The notes below the pieces were generated by a model, which was not told where the DNA came from, made no database searches, and saw only the letters and a list, made by a program, of their open reading frames with translations. Made by a program: the position numbers and the translations under genes. Source: Favolaschia claudopus (Eukaryota > Basidiomycota > Agaricomycetes > Agaricales > Mycenaceae). From it: 64,000 nt of DNA. Positions within the stretch are counted from its first letter, which is position 1. Every line of letters begins with the position of its first letter. Positions 1 through 10,489 of the stretch are shown here, piece by piece. The DNA lies in NCBI GenBank assembly GCA_037176885.1, contig JAWWNJ010000122.1, positions 310,001 to 374,000 of the forward strand. The letters are read 5' to 3'.

Positions 1-1563
1 GAATATGGGCTTTGGGTGTAGTCCACTGCCTAGACGTTGATGCCGAGTTTGGCGAGGTAACTTTTGATGTGAAGGAGGGCGTTCTCCTCGAGCTTCAAGT
101 ATGCGCGGAGAACTTTGCTGTTGGAGCGAATGACTGCAATGGCATCAACACCGAGCTTGAGCAAGAATCAGCTTCCATGCCAGGAAAGTAGAGCACTGGG
201 GAACATACCTTCACCTCGCTGGGTTTGATGACTTGACGCCCATAAATACCTTGCCGTTTGAGTTCGGTTACTGTGAGGCCTTGGAACCGTAGCTCAAAAT
301 GCTGCACGACCTCCGCATGGTGGGCATGCGTTCGTGTTCAAAGAGTTAGATATAAAGCGAATATGAGTTTGTAAGGCGACCTGCAGAGGATATCAGCTAC
401 CGGTCATCTGAAAGAAAGATACACATTACCTTGAAGGTCTGCGCCTCGTCGTCGATGTCCGTTTGAAGCATTTGGTGTTCACCGAGTTTTCTGGGAGGAC
501 TGTCTCTAACATTGGTGGCTTTCCCACTGCTTTTTGTTTTGGGCGAGCTGCCTTCGCCCTTGCGCTTGCCCGGCTCCGCCTGCTTCCCGTTCTTGATCCC
601 GTTGCCAGTCGGGTTCTTTGCGTTGGTCGAGCGGGGAGGTGGATTCCCAGATGAGCTAGGCTTGGAGCTGGTTTCACCATGACCGGAGGGGTGAGGGGCG
701 GTGCGACGTTGCGAGGTCGACGGAGGAGCTCTTGGAGCAGGTGATGGCGTAGTGGGGAGATTTTTGGCCACCTTAGACACAGGCGGGTTGGGCTGAGACT
801 TGGCACGACGCGGAGTGGCGGTAGCGGTAGGCTGCCAGCTGCTGGAAGACGTGTTGGGTTTGGATGCACTGAGGAGCCATCATTCAGGCAAAGATAAAGA
901 GGAGACGACAACAAAAACATACCCCTCGAGCCGCTCAAGTCGAGCAATGGTGGACTCAACTTGCGCAGCGAGCGCTTCCTTTTCGGGGCGGGCAGCATCT
1001 CGCTGGTTTCTGAGGGCAATGAAGTCGTCCTGAACCGAAGCCTTGAAAGCCGTCATTTCCATGTGCATTTGGCTATTATACTCCAGACGCATGTTACTGA
1101 TCATCGCAGCAAGCTCGTTGTTGGAAGCTGCCATAGCTGCGAGGTCGGAAGTCTGATCAACTGCGGGATACGTGTTGGGGTATCCGACTGGAGCGACAGA
1201 GCCATCTGGATAGGCAAGGGCGGCAGCGGAGGGCTCGGAATACACGCCTGAGTGAGGACCGGGATAAGCGTTGGGATCGATGGAGTTGCTGGGATAAGCG
1301 TTGGGATCTTGGGGGACGAGGTAGCCATTTGGAGGAAACGAATTGTTGGGCAACCCAGTCGAGGTGACTGAATTGCCGACGTAGCCACCCATAGTGACTG
1401 AGGCGTCGACGTAGCCACTCATAGTGACCAAGGGGTCGAAATAGCCACCCGAAGTGACCGGATTGTCGTGGTTTGGGATGGTCGAGTTGTCGAAGGCTAT
1501 ATCGACATGGTGCGGTTCGTCATCGTCGTGGGCACGAGGAGAGTTGGTTGAAGAGTGTTGCAT
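1..1563 (-). CDS. Multi-exon gene of unknown function, coiled-coil protein
   Basis: I do not recognise this gene. Exon 1 starts at an ATG at 1563 and runs to about 923. It is rich in Pro/Tyr/Gly, with repeated short blocks of the type GGYVD and PNAYPS, and ends in a predicted coiled coil (IARLERLEG). An intron with a GTATGT donor runs to a CAG near 867. The next exon (about 866-431) encodes a basic, Pro/Ser/Thr/Lys-rich region. A further intron follows, then a C-terminal block (VQHFELRFQGLT, IKPSEV) and a tail ending LGINV near 34. The last exons do not join in one frame without at least one indel near 310-330, so the 3' part may be decayed or mis-modelled. It may be a nuclear protein, but this is inferred from composition only. 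Confidence 0.5.
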
Positions 1564-2127
1564 ATTTCAGATACGGATGTGTCAAACGGTAGCGGAGAGC
1601 AGGCGGGGAAAACGCGTCGAGTGTGAGTCGAAAGTCAGCCCAGGTTTTATAGAAATCGAGAACAAAAACCTACAAACCCATATTTGCTCTCTTGTCGAGT
1701 ATAGCCCTTTTAGAACAAAGTCCTGGCTGGCTCCTTGTTCGTCGCTAGTGCTTATTGTATTTTTATTGTTCTCTAGACGGATATTTCCCCGAAGGTTGGA
1801 GCGCCAAGGAGGCGCATCACATAAAGCTTACGCGGTCGCAAAAAGTCTGGCGAGCTGTTGAGTATGAGCCTAGTAAGGGCACCACCAACGCAAAGTTGAC
1901 GGACAGCGAGCGCAAAGCCCGCTGCACCCCACATGAGAGTGAGGCGGGTGAATGAAGATTGAGATTTCGTCGGCGTGACAGGTCACAGCATCACCATCAT
2001 CACGCTGCGCTCGAAACGACGAAGTCCCTCAACTTCGAACTTCATTGGCTTTGCGCCAGTGCTAAACAACCAACCATTGGCTTTGCGCCAGTGATCCTCA
2101 AGCATCCCAAGCAGCACGTCAGCAAGA

Positions 2128-5078
2128 ATGGACTCAGGACCCCCGCTCACCATGCGGCTCATGGACCCAGGTATGTATTCGACAAAAAACGGAGAACGAC
2201 CGAGAATTTAATGAGAGTAGATGCATGGATTGCTCAGGACGCGCCCTCTCTCGTCGAAGGCGTGGATCTTCTCAGAAATCGACGAGAATCAATCGGTGCA
2301 TTGGATGGAAAAGTTGCAGCGTATTTTATTGTCGGGCAAGCCTCGCATTTTGTTACCACCAATACAGACTATGTTCCTGCCCTACCTCCCGTTGATTCCA
2401 AGCAAGTCATGCTACGCCGCGACATGCGCTATGGTCCTGACGATATCGTCTTATGGCCACATCTTTTCAGTAAAGTTTTTTGCCATCTTGCCGCCATACC
2501 CAAACCTCCTACCTCATCGCTCGGACAACTCGAGATTGGGGTGATGTGGTGGAATCCGACGGAGGCCGATTTTGTTTCCGCAGCATCCGGGATGACTGTC
2601 ACCAGAGGTTTGGGCAGACTTTCTCTTTCGCGGTATGCGGTATGAACGAAGATCGAAAACGAAAACGCGGCTAGCTGATAATGATCAGGCGGCCTTCCAG
2701 GCCATCAAGTCCATCAATTGCCAGCATTCAGAAACGAAAATGACCGGGCAAAGAAGCCGAAGGATTGGATTGATGTCACAGTCACAGTATATCAATGTAC
2801 GTGGTCTATTGTGTCATCGGCCGCTTGCCGAGCGCGTCCGAGTGGCTGTACCAGGTCACGCACACGGCGTGTCTTACTTGGCACTTAATTAGATCACTTC
2901 ACTTCAAAATCATAAAATAGAAATTTTTACGATACCCAAGTATGAGATTCGTAGCAAACATGATACTTATAGACAAACACTAAAGGTATGTAAATAGGAA
3001 ACAAGAATGGACTACATAAAGTAAACAAATATTATTATTTTATATTTATCTGTTAATTTGTGTTGGCTGCCGGCAGTAGCTAAGTTGCACGAGCATCTCA
3101 ATTTGCGGAGGGAAAAAACGGCAATTTCGGTTATTTTTAAGTAGTAGCCGAGCATCGGAACGGGACCAACATGAGCATGTACGTGACCGTGACCCTTGGC
3201 GTCATAGAGCCGACCTTGACTTGTTCCGTGCCGACTGCTTCATTTTCGTTTCTGAACCTGCTGCCGACGGGCACCACCGGCCATCTATCGGCTATTCTAT
3301 ATATAGTCGTTTTCGTTTTCGTTTCTAGTATATACTCCGCGGTATGCCCGACTTTCGGTTCCCGTTCGGGCGCTTTTCAAGGAACAAGAAGAATACGTGC
3401 AATCTCTTCCTACTGGCACCAATCCTCCCCCACTCCTCCTTCAGCTGGCTCAGACTCTCCGTCTGAGTCTAGAACGCCTTCGACTTCCATCAACCTACTC
3501 TCAAATGCGTCTCACCGTTGTCTCTGTGCAGCGTGAGTACCTCGAGCTTACAGGTCTTTTACGATATATCAAAATATACAAACCTCGCTTGGACGGCATC
3601 ACCGACCCCACTGCCAACCCCGCCTCCCCGGACAACTGCATCGGCTGCTTTACCGATGATCCCCGTATTGCTCAGATGTATTGGCAGGCATGCCTACCAT
3701 TCTGGCTGATTCGGCCACTTAGTGCATTTGCTGACGAAAACATCCTTCGCGTGGTACTTCCTCTCCCTGCTGCCGACTTTTTGGAATTTGCTCCAGCTCC
3801 CGGATATTCTCCAATGGGGGCAACGGATCGACTCGACGATCGGTTGCGGTTGCTACATCGTTGCACCCAGAGCACGCCGTGGTATCGTGATCCGTTTGAG
3901 TCTAACTCACCTAGCGCCATTGCAAGCACCTCGACGTCCGCCCCCATTGCCGGCCCTTCAGTCGGCACATCTTCTCGACAAGCGTCAATGATGTCGGCAT
4001 CGAAGTCTAGGGGTTCAGCCTCTGTTGGTGCATCTTCTCAAACAGGGCGAACGACAGTGCCCAAGTCCAGGAGTGCCGGGTATTCTCCTTGTATGTGTCT
4101 CTTTTCACCAACATTGAGTCCGGCTAATTTACATCATTCTCCAGATGTTACCGCCCGTTTGCAAGAGAAGGCGGCCAAAGCGGCTCGGGGACCTAATCCC
4201 AACGCTAAGCCCGTGCGCGACAAGTTCAGCCTTACAATCAGCTGGAGATGCCGCCCATAATCAATGCGTGGAGCCATGCACTATCAGAAATTGATAGAAC
4301 TAGGCCCCCCGCGTGCGGTGTTGACCTCCCCCAACGCTATGTTATGCCAGAGCCTGCACTTGTTGTTCCAGCTGACGATGAAGTCCGGCGTCGGGTATAT
4401 CTTCACCATTATCGCATGCTGCGTGATGGTCTACTCTTCCGCCTTACCGATCGAAGCACGCGCGTTGTTCCACTTACAGGTCAATAATGGCGGGATGTAC
4501 TTCAGGGAAAGCTTGTTGAGCAAGGCAAGTCCGCCAGTCGTGCCCGTGCTCGCAGTGCGAATATTGAGGATCTGTTACGGCCTGCCTTCGAAGCGTGTGG
4601 TATCAATGTGTTTGTGGATTTCCCAGTGCCCCCGGAACATGCTCGCGAGATGCGTCTACACACCGCTCAAGAATTCTTGTGGGAAATAGCGGAGATTAAT
4701 TTCCGGTACGAGTTCTTGTCGTTGGATGTGCGTGCCTCGAAGCTGTATCGGCCTGACGAATGTCGCCGATGCTTTGCGGGTGATGGATTGCTCCCAACAG
4801 ACTTTTGCGAAGGACAAAGAGGACTTGGCGCAAGGGAGCCTGAAGATCGCTTGCCGTATCTCCTTTCCATGGCGCATCTTATGTCTTCCTGGTCTGTCCC
4901 TTGTCAACGCCCCGAAGGTATCAACACCGCAAACGCACGTCCAATGGAAGAGTGGAATGGCCATGATGTTCGGCAGTTGGAGCGGAGGGTTGCTCGCTAC
5001 TACACCCAAAGCTTCTACGAGCTATTTGGGCGGGCGGCTGTTGTCCCAATGCGTCTCGAGCACGAGTTGGGCACATGA
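2128..5078 (+). pseudogene. Agaricomycete-expanded protein family, interrupted and decaying
   Basis: Exon 1 is 2128-2170; a 50-nt intron (GTATGT...TAG) follows and exon 2 starts at 2221. The frame runs to 2638, is broken by a 699-bp insertion (2639-3337), and resumes in the same frame at 3348 (YARLSVPVRALF). Downstream are the blocks GLLRYIKIYKPRLDG and an IGCF(T)DDPRIAQ-like stretch, a Ser-rich linker, an intron at 4091-4144, then LEMPPIINAW and a C-terminal block ending YYTQSFYELFGRAAVVP. I recall this as a family expanded in mushrooms, of unknown function; that is memory, not a search. Damage beyond the insertion: a 1-nt deletion is needed near 4227 to enter the MPPIINAW frame, and an in-frame TAA lies at 4485-4487, between GQ and WRDVLQGK. 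The gene is therefore probably non-functional. Confidence 0.6.
2639..3337. mobile_element. 699-bp non-autonomous DNA element, 10-bp target duplication
   Basis: The 10-mer CGCGGTATGC lies at 2629-2638 and again at 3338-3347. Removing the segment plus one copy restores an uninterrupted reading frame of the host gene. The ends are imperfect inverted repeats that share GAAAACGAAAACG and a CTA a few bases further in. The interior is AT-rich and shows no transposase ORF. An 8-10 bp duplication fits a hAT-like non-autonomous element, though the class is an inference. Confidence 0.7.
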
Positions 5079-5766
5079 ACGAATGGACTCGAAAATATCT
5101 TGCTAAAATATTTTGGTTGTATGCTAGACACTGTATATAGATAATTTGTGTATATGTAATTTGCATGTGAATTGATACAATGTGTGTGCACCTGAAATAC
5201 CTGACTCTGTTTGATTTTCGAGCCTGCTGGAATTTTTATTAGTCTTGGAAGGTGAAAAATGTAGTCGCAGTTTATAGGGCGCCTCAACAGCTTTAGGAAA
5301 GTCCGCCTCTATAGAAAGTCTTAGATTTATTCACAGATTAATTATATCTTCTCAAATTGTGTGTAGTGGCCGTCGTTGTCGAGATAGAATACAAATGATG
5401 GTAAAGTGCTCAACGGTGAATTTTTCTCCCTCAACAGCTATAGTGGGCCAGATTTTTTGGCAGGAGCTCTTTCTAAAGCTAAATATAAGACATATCATAG
5501 AGCCAGTTTTTTTTTGAATGGCTCCATCCAGCAAGTAAACATTTTTCAAAATTGCGATCAAAACTTCCTCTTTAGGCAGTACGACAAATAGCATCAAGCA
5601 ACTCGTCCTTTCACCGTATCTCCAACTTTGCGTTGGTGCTCATTCGACTTTGCGTCGGATGTCGAGGCAACTTCGCGTTGTTTCTGTTCAATATCAACAC
5701 CAGCTTGTATCTACGGCCACCTGGTTCTTTTCTACCTGCTACAATTTACCTCACGGCTTGGTCCTC
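5079..5766. other. AT-rich intergenic stretch, no gene seen
   Basis: This is AT-rich sequence between the decayed gene and the 3' end of the CACTA transposase. Short ORFs here lack codon character. It probably holds the 3' untranslated and terminal part of the CACTA element, but I found no matching terminal inverted repeat on the far side. Confidence 0.4.
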
Positions 5767-8700
5767 TCAGTCCCGACCCCGATGCAAAGAATCAACAAAA
5801 ATGGTCACCGCCTGCTCAATCCCAAATGTCCCTTTTGGGCGCCGACGATATGCGACATGTGAGATGATATATGAGGGTTCGATAACGAGCTGGGGCCGGT
5901 GGAATCGCGGTGCGGAATAACATACGAAGCACGCAAAGCGCGGGTGGCTGGCGTATGGTGTCTTTGCGGCATCCGTTTCAGTAACGGCGGTGTGAGGTGC
6001 GACAACAACAAAGGTTCTGAGTTGCCCTTGTAACCTTTGTGACCATATAGCTTCAATATACCCGAAGTCTTTGGAGCCAGTCGCTGGATGGCGGAAAGAT
6101 ATAGAACTGTTGCCTTGTTTATATGTATGCGGAGGTAGAGAACAGCCGTGTTTTGTGCTCAAAGTGCGTGATTTTAACTGCTCGAGTCGGGAAAACTTGA
6201 ACACCTGCGTCCAGAAGCTCGTATGTTTGTTGGGAATGATGAATGTATGGTGGTGAGTACGCTCGGTTCCAGTAGTCCGCCAGCAGATTGTATGTTGATG
6301 CTTCAAGCAGGACACCCAGACCATTATACTCAGCATCTTTTGATGGTGAGAGTACTGTAGCGCTTTCAGAATGCGCGCTGAACCCATCTCGACCATTCAA
6401 GATTTGCATGGCCTCGACGATGGAGGGTTCCGGGTCCCCGGTTTGTATACTATCTGCCATCGATGCACTCAGCCTTCCACGTCGGCATATCTGGCGCAGC
6501 ATCGTCAGGTCAAGCTCCCCTGCGCTACGTGAGTTTATAACTAAACACTCTGGGCTTCACTTACACATGTGGTTGTTCGTTTTGATTTTCTGCAGATTTC
6601 CATTATGGCGCTCATACAGCATCTCAGAGAGCTTCGACAGTGGACCCCACCACTTCATTTGCTCTCCGGCGTGCATGGCGTAGTGATGATTGGGCCGTGT
6701 TGTGAGTCCAGGGAACAACGATTTGGAGGACTTCAAATACTTGATGTATAACTCGTCGAATGTATCGGCCTCCGATGGGATGGCGGTGTAGGAACAGATG
6801 ATATTTGTGCATGCCACAAAATCGTGCAAGTTGTCGAGTAACCTGAGCTCTTTTTTTGAGGACGATACAGTGAACCAGAGCTCGGGAATAATTGAGGGGA
6901 AGAAGATGGTGAACAGGACAAGCCAATTGTCGGCCTTGAGCTTCCCATGAGTCTTCTCACCCAGGGTGACCGGGGGCCGATCAATCCAAGCTGGGATCAC
7001 GACGCTCGCAAGCCCGGCGTGGATGAATGCCATGGCCTCGGTATCAAACACCATTTGCGCAGGCCTCTCCCGTTCGTAAACATCATCATCATCTTCTTCT
7101 TCGTCGTCGTCTTCACCTTCGTTGTCCAGCTCAAAATCGTCACGATCATCAGCGTCAATGTCCCTAACCACAATTGAGGGTTGACGGGCCAACGAAGACG
7201 CTGGTGCATCTCGGTGCATGAGGCTGTCCTGGTGAAGATCTTCCAGCTCATCTTCGATGCTGCCCATGTCCACATCCATCATATCAATGTCGGTATCCGA
7301 GTCGGAGGAAGAGTTGCTCGCTGCGCTGGTCTTCATGCTCTCTAATCCTATGCCCAATTTAAGGCGGCAGTGGTGGGGAGCGTTACCCTGAAGCCAATTG
7401 TGCATCATCCCGAGCACTGTCTGCTTGACAGGGTCGCGGTATGTCAATTTGTTGAGGGAGGACCAACGACACCCATGGGTTTTGAATATTTCTTCGCGTG
7501 CGGCTGCCGTTTTCGCAAGTAGCCAAGCTTTTGCCCAGCGAAGAACTTCCCATCCAACTCGTGGCTCGAAGTTTCGAAAATCAAGCCGATCAATCTCTGC
7601 GTATTGGAGCTTACAGAACGAACAGAAATTCCGGGAGGTATGCCCTGCACAACCCATCAGTTTCTTGAGCGCCAGAATATCACCGATTGCAGCGATTATC
7701 GCAGCTCGATAGAAGTCACCGCCGGGGTATTTATGTGTCTGAATCTTCTTCCCATGCCACATCTCTTGAAATTGGTCGACGACTGGGTCAGCGAGGGCCA
7801 TCATTGTCGTCACAGTTGGTTCTTTGGGTGGGGGTGTGATGCCAATGAAGTACGTGTTACTTTCCAGATGCCACAGCTCGTAAGGAAGATTGAGACAAAC
7901 AGCAATGAGGGCTCCACAGGATGCAGTTTTTCCAGCGATTTTGTTCATGAATGGATTGAACCAATCAACGTAGATGGTGAATACAAGATTATTTGGCTGG
8001 GAAGTGTACGTTCCTAGACTTTGCCACGCTGGGCTATCCCAAATAGAGGTCATTTTGTTTGGATTCGGCTGATGGACATGGGATTTACGAAGGAGGTCCT
8101 CCATCCCAGGCCTCGATAGGAAATGTGTCAGCCAACTTTGGAAATTCTGTGTCGAATACAGACGCCGCGGAACGATTTTCGGCCCAGCACGAGTTTGTCG
8201 TTCCACCCAAAGTGGAGTGTTACAAGGTCTTGAGCCGCCTGTGGCTCGAGCTAGGCAAATCTGGGGAAGGGACTCCAAGGAGTATGCACGAAAGCATGTT
8301 GGACAGCAAAGGGACCGGTCGATAGAGGGCTCGATGGATAGTCGCTTGACTGCGGTGCGTACGTCTTCCGGAATTTTGTACTCCGTCTCCGAGGCGTTGA
8401 CCATGACAACGATGATGCTCAGGACTTTGAGAACCCGGTTGCTCGCATCTCCACTCAGACCGCATACAAGATGCAGCCATGCGACCAATGTACAAGCAAG
8501 AAAAACCAGTCGACGGCGAATGGCCGCAAGTCCTACAATACTATTAATGGAGCTTCCGCAAAATGACAATAAATCTGATTAACCTATCTTAGACTCCTCT
8601 GTGCCTTGCTCGTTGGCAACTACTCTTGACGCTGCCGGTAGCCGGTTGTCTGGAGGTGTGGATTTTTTTGGGACAGCATTAGGAGTCTAGTCAATCATTG

Positions 8701-8941
8701 AGTTATTCTTTTCTCAGCTCCGAAATATACTCCGGAATCTCACTGAGGTCAATTCAGGCAACAAACCGGAATCCACAAAGTCCTTATCCTTATTACGGTG
8801 CTTTGTTACTGTACTTTTGTGCACCCATTTCCCTTTCTTGACTGATCCGTCCTTCGCTTCCCAGGTCTGCGCCCCGCAATCATGGGAGCGGCAGTGGCAA
8901 ACAGCGTAGTCCTTCTTGCCTTCAGGATGTATGTCTTGCAT
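5767..8941 (-). CDS. CACTA (EnSpm)-type Tnp2 transposase
   Basis: This gene encodes the transposase of a CACTA-like DNA transposon (Transposase_21/Tnp2 family). A first exon (8941 to about 8745) holds a Cys/His cluster (VCHCRSHDCG). A short exon near 8670-8585 follows, then a long exon from about 8569 to 6557. The long exon contains the core: YVDWFNPFMNKIAG, CLNLPYELWHL, GITPPPKEPTV, AAIGDILALKKLMGCAGH and a FCSFCKL Cys motif. An Asp/Glu-rich linker follows (about 7050-7310), then FFPSIIPELW and a C-terminal half with HYAMHAGEQMKWWGPLSKL. The last exons (about 6502-6150 and 6130-5767) end at a TAG at 5767. No obvious stop interrupts the main exon, so the gene may be intact. No CACTA terminal repeats were found by eye. 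Confidence 0.8.
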
Positions 8942-9740
8942 GTAGTTCTGCGGCTGGGGAAGAGCTTCAAGCCTTCACTCCGACCGATGCCTTCTTGTAC
9001 TTTGCGAGAACAATAAGAAATGATGACAACAAAATCAAAACTGAGATAACGCTCAAATATGAATTATTATTGCTTAACTCATAAGTACGACATATGTAAG
9101 TTACACTGTAGTTCTCTTAAGTTCGTAAGTGGTCTGTGGGTGGCGGTATAATTGTGTGACAAATGTCACTGTGACTGCTGACATAAGGGTGCGGGCTTCC
9201 CACGCCCTCCATCTTATTAGTTACCGCGCCAGGGTGGGTCGCTGAAGCCTTAATCCACTTTTCCGACGTTGTGCCGGAAATTTTAGGAACGCGTACCTCT
9301 TGAGAGGGAGACTCTTGTACATACAGTTCGCGTCACCACTTCCCAACTACCGCTTTTGGTGGTGATTGATGGCAACATTGAGAACCTTTCTCGGGCCGAG
9401 GAAATACCCTGATTTTCTCACAAAGTGTGCCAAACGACTTGTAGTATACATCTGGAAACGCGGTTTGGTGTGATAGATCCGAGGTTCGCGTGGTAGAGTG
9501 GCAGTGTCTCGGTAGATACCGGTAGATTCTCAGCCTCTCCATAGACTCCCATAGAGAAACGTCTCCACCGTAGATGTTCTGCTCTACGCAGACACCCAGG
9601 GTCTACCGCGCGCTACTCAGCATCACGGCTCTACACCATGCGGCTCCTCAAATGACTATGCTTCCCCTCAGTGGACTTCTAAGTCAACCTGGACCACACT
9701 ACAAGTCACTCTCCTGAGCTCCGCGATATCGTCTAACTGT
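8942..9740. other. Intergenic, no gene seen; shares a short motif with 21973-22010
   Basis: No coding sequence is supported. A stretch around 9186-9225 (GGTGCGGGCTTCCCACGCCC) resembles one at about 21973-22010 (GGTGCGGGGATCCCATGCTC), each followed by a similar CC/CTATCTTA-like run. This suggests two remnants of one repeat, possibly an LTR. No ORF has recognisable motifs. Confidence 0.35.
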
Positions 9741-10378
9741 ATGGCATCGTCCTTCCCTCAAATCCCCTGGGATCTATATCCTATTGAAGACGAAGACGAA
9801 GTCATCGAATCTTCGCAGCCGGATGAACTTGAAGAGGAAGAATTCGCGCTGGAGACTTTGCGGCTTCATCTGAAGGTGTCGGCTACTTCATCTTATGGTT
9901 TGGCGTCGCTCTAAACAATTCTCCAGTCCCGTATTGCCCCCAGCACTCCGTCCCTTCCACGGATCGTAAATACTGGAACTCCACCACTCGATTCGCCCAC
10001 CCGAGTCTCCCGTCGGCAACTTGTACGACGAGCTTCGCCCGTGGTGCGTCAATTATTCTTTCTTCTCCTTTGTTGGCACTGATTTTAATACCCAGAAACC
10101 ACGACCTATTTCCAATGCTCCCGTTGGCCCCCGCTCCCGCAATCTTGTCCGCCGAGTTACCAAGGTGTGTGGAAGTGCTGCTTTTATTTTGGCGCTGTAC
10201 TCACTCAACGCTCCTTCAGGCTGCAGAACTGGAAAGGCGCCGACAGCGCGCACGTATGGACGCTCTCGGAATATTGAAGAAGATTCGCCATTTGGACTCT
10301 GTGGCCAACCGATTGCGGCGCAGATACCGTCAATTGAGCAGGTTCTCTACTCAGAGTATCGTAGCCACAGCTCTGTAA
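9741..10378 (+). CDS. Small four-exon gene, basic helical protein of 159 aa
   Basis: Four exons splice in phase 0 with canonical sites: 9741-9875, 9927-10043, 10096-10164 and 10220-10378 (TAA at 10376). Donors are GTGTCG, GTGCGT and GTGTGT. The introns are 50-55 nt, typical for the organism. The 159-residue product starts with an acidic segment (IEDEDEV, DELEEEEFALETL). The middle is Pro/Ser/Arg-rich. It ends in a basic, probably helical stretch (AAELERRRQRARMDAL, RRRYRQLSRFS). I do not recognise the family. The clean phasing of four exons is the main evidence that it is real. It lies between the CACTA and Plavaka genes, so it could be a host gene or transposon cargo. Confidence 0.6.
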
Positions 10379-10489
10379 TGTACCGATTCATCTGAGTAAT
10401 TGGAAGATTTTTTGACTTCTCCATCGCAACTTGAGAGCGTAATTTATTAAGATATAGATCGTCGGTACAGTATTATATACTATAATACT

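Noticed and set aside
1959..2127. N-terminal extension with a His-rich run upstream of the gene at 2128
   Set aside because: It needs read-through of a good 50-nt intron; the ATG at 2128 with splicing gives a sensible start.
5079..9740. CACTA-type terminal inverted repeats around the Tnp2 gene
   Set aside because: CACTG/CACTA-like words occur on each side, but no pair extends beyond a few matching bases.
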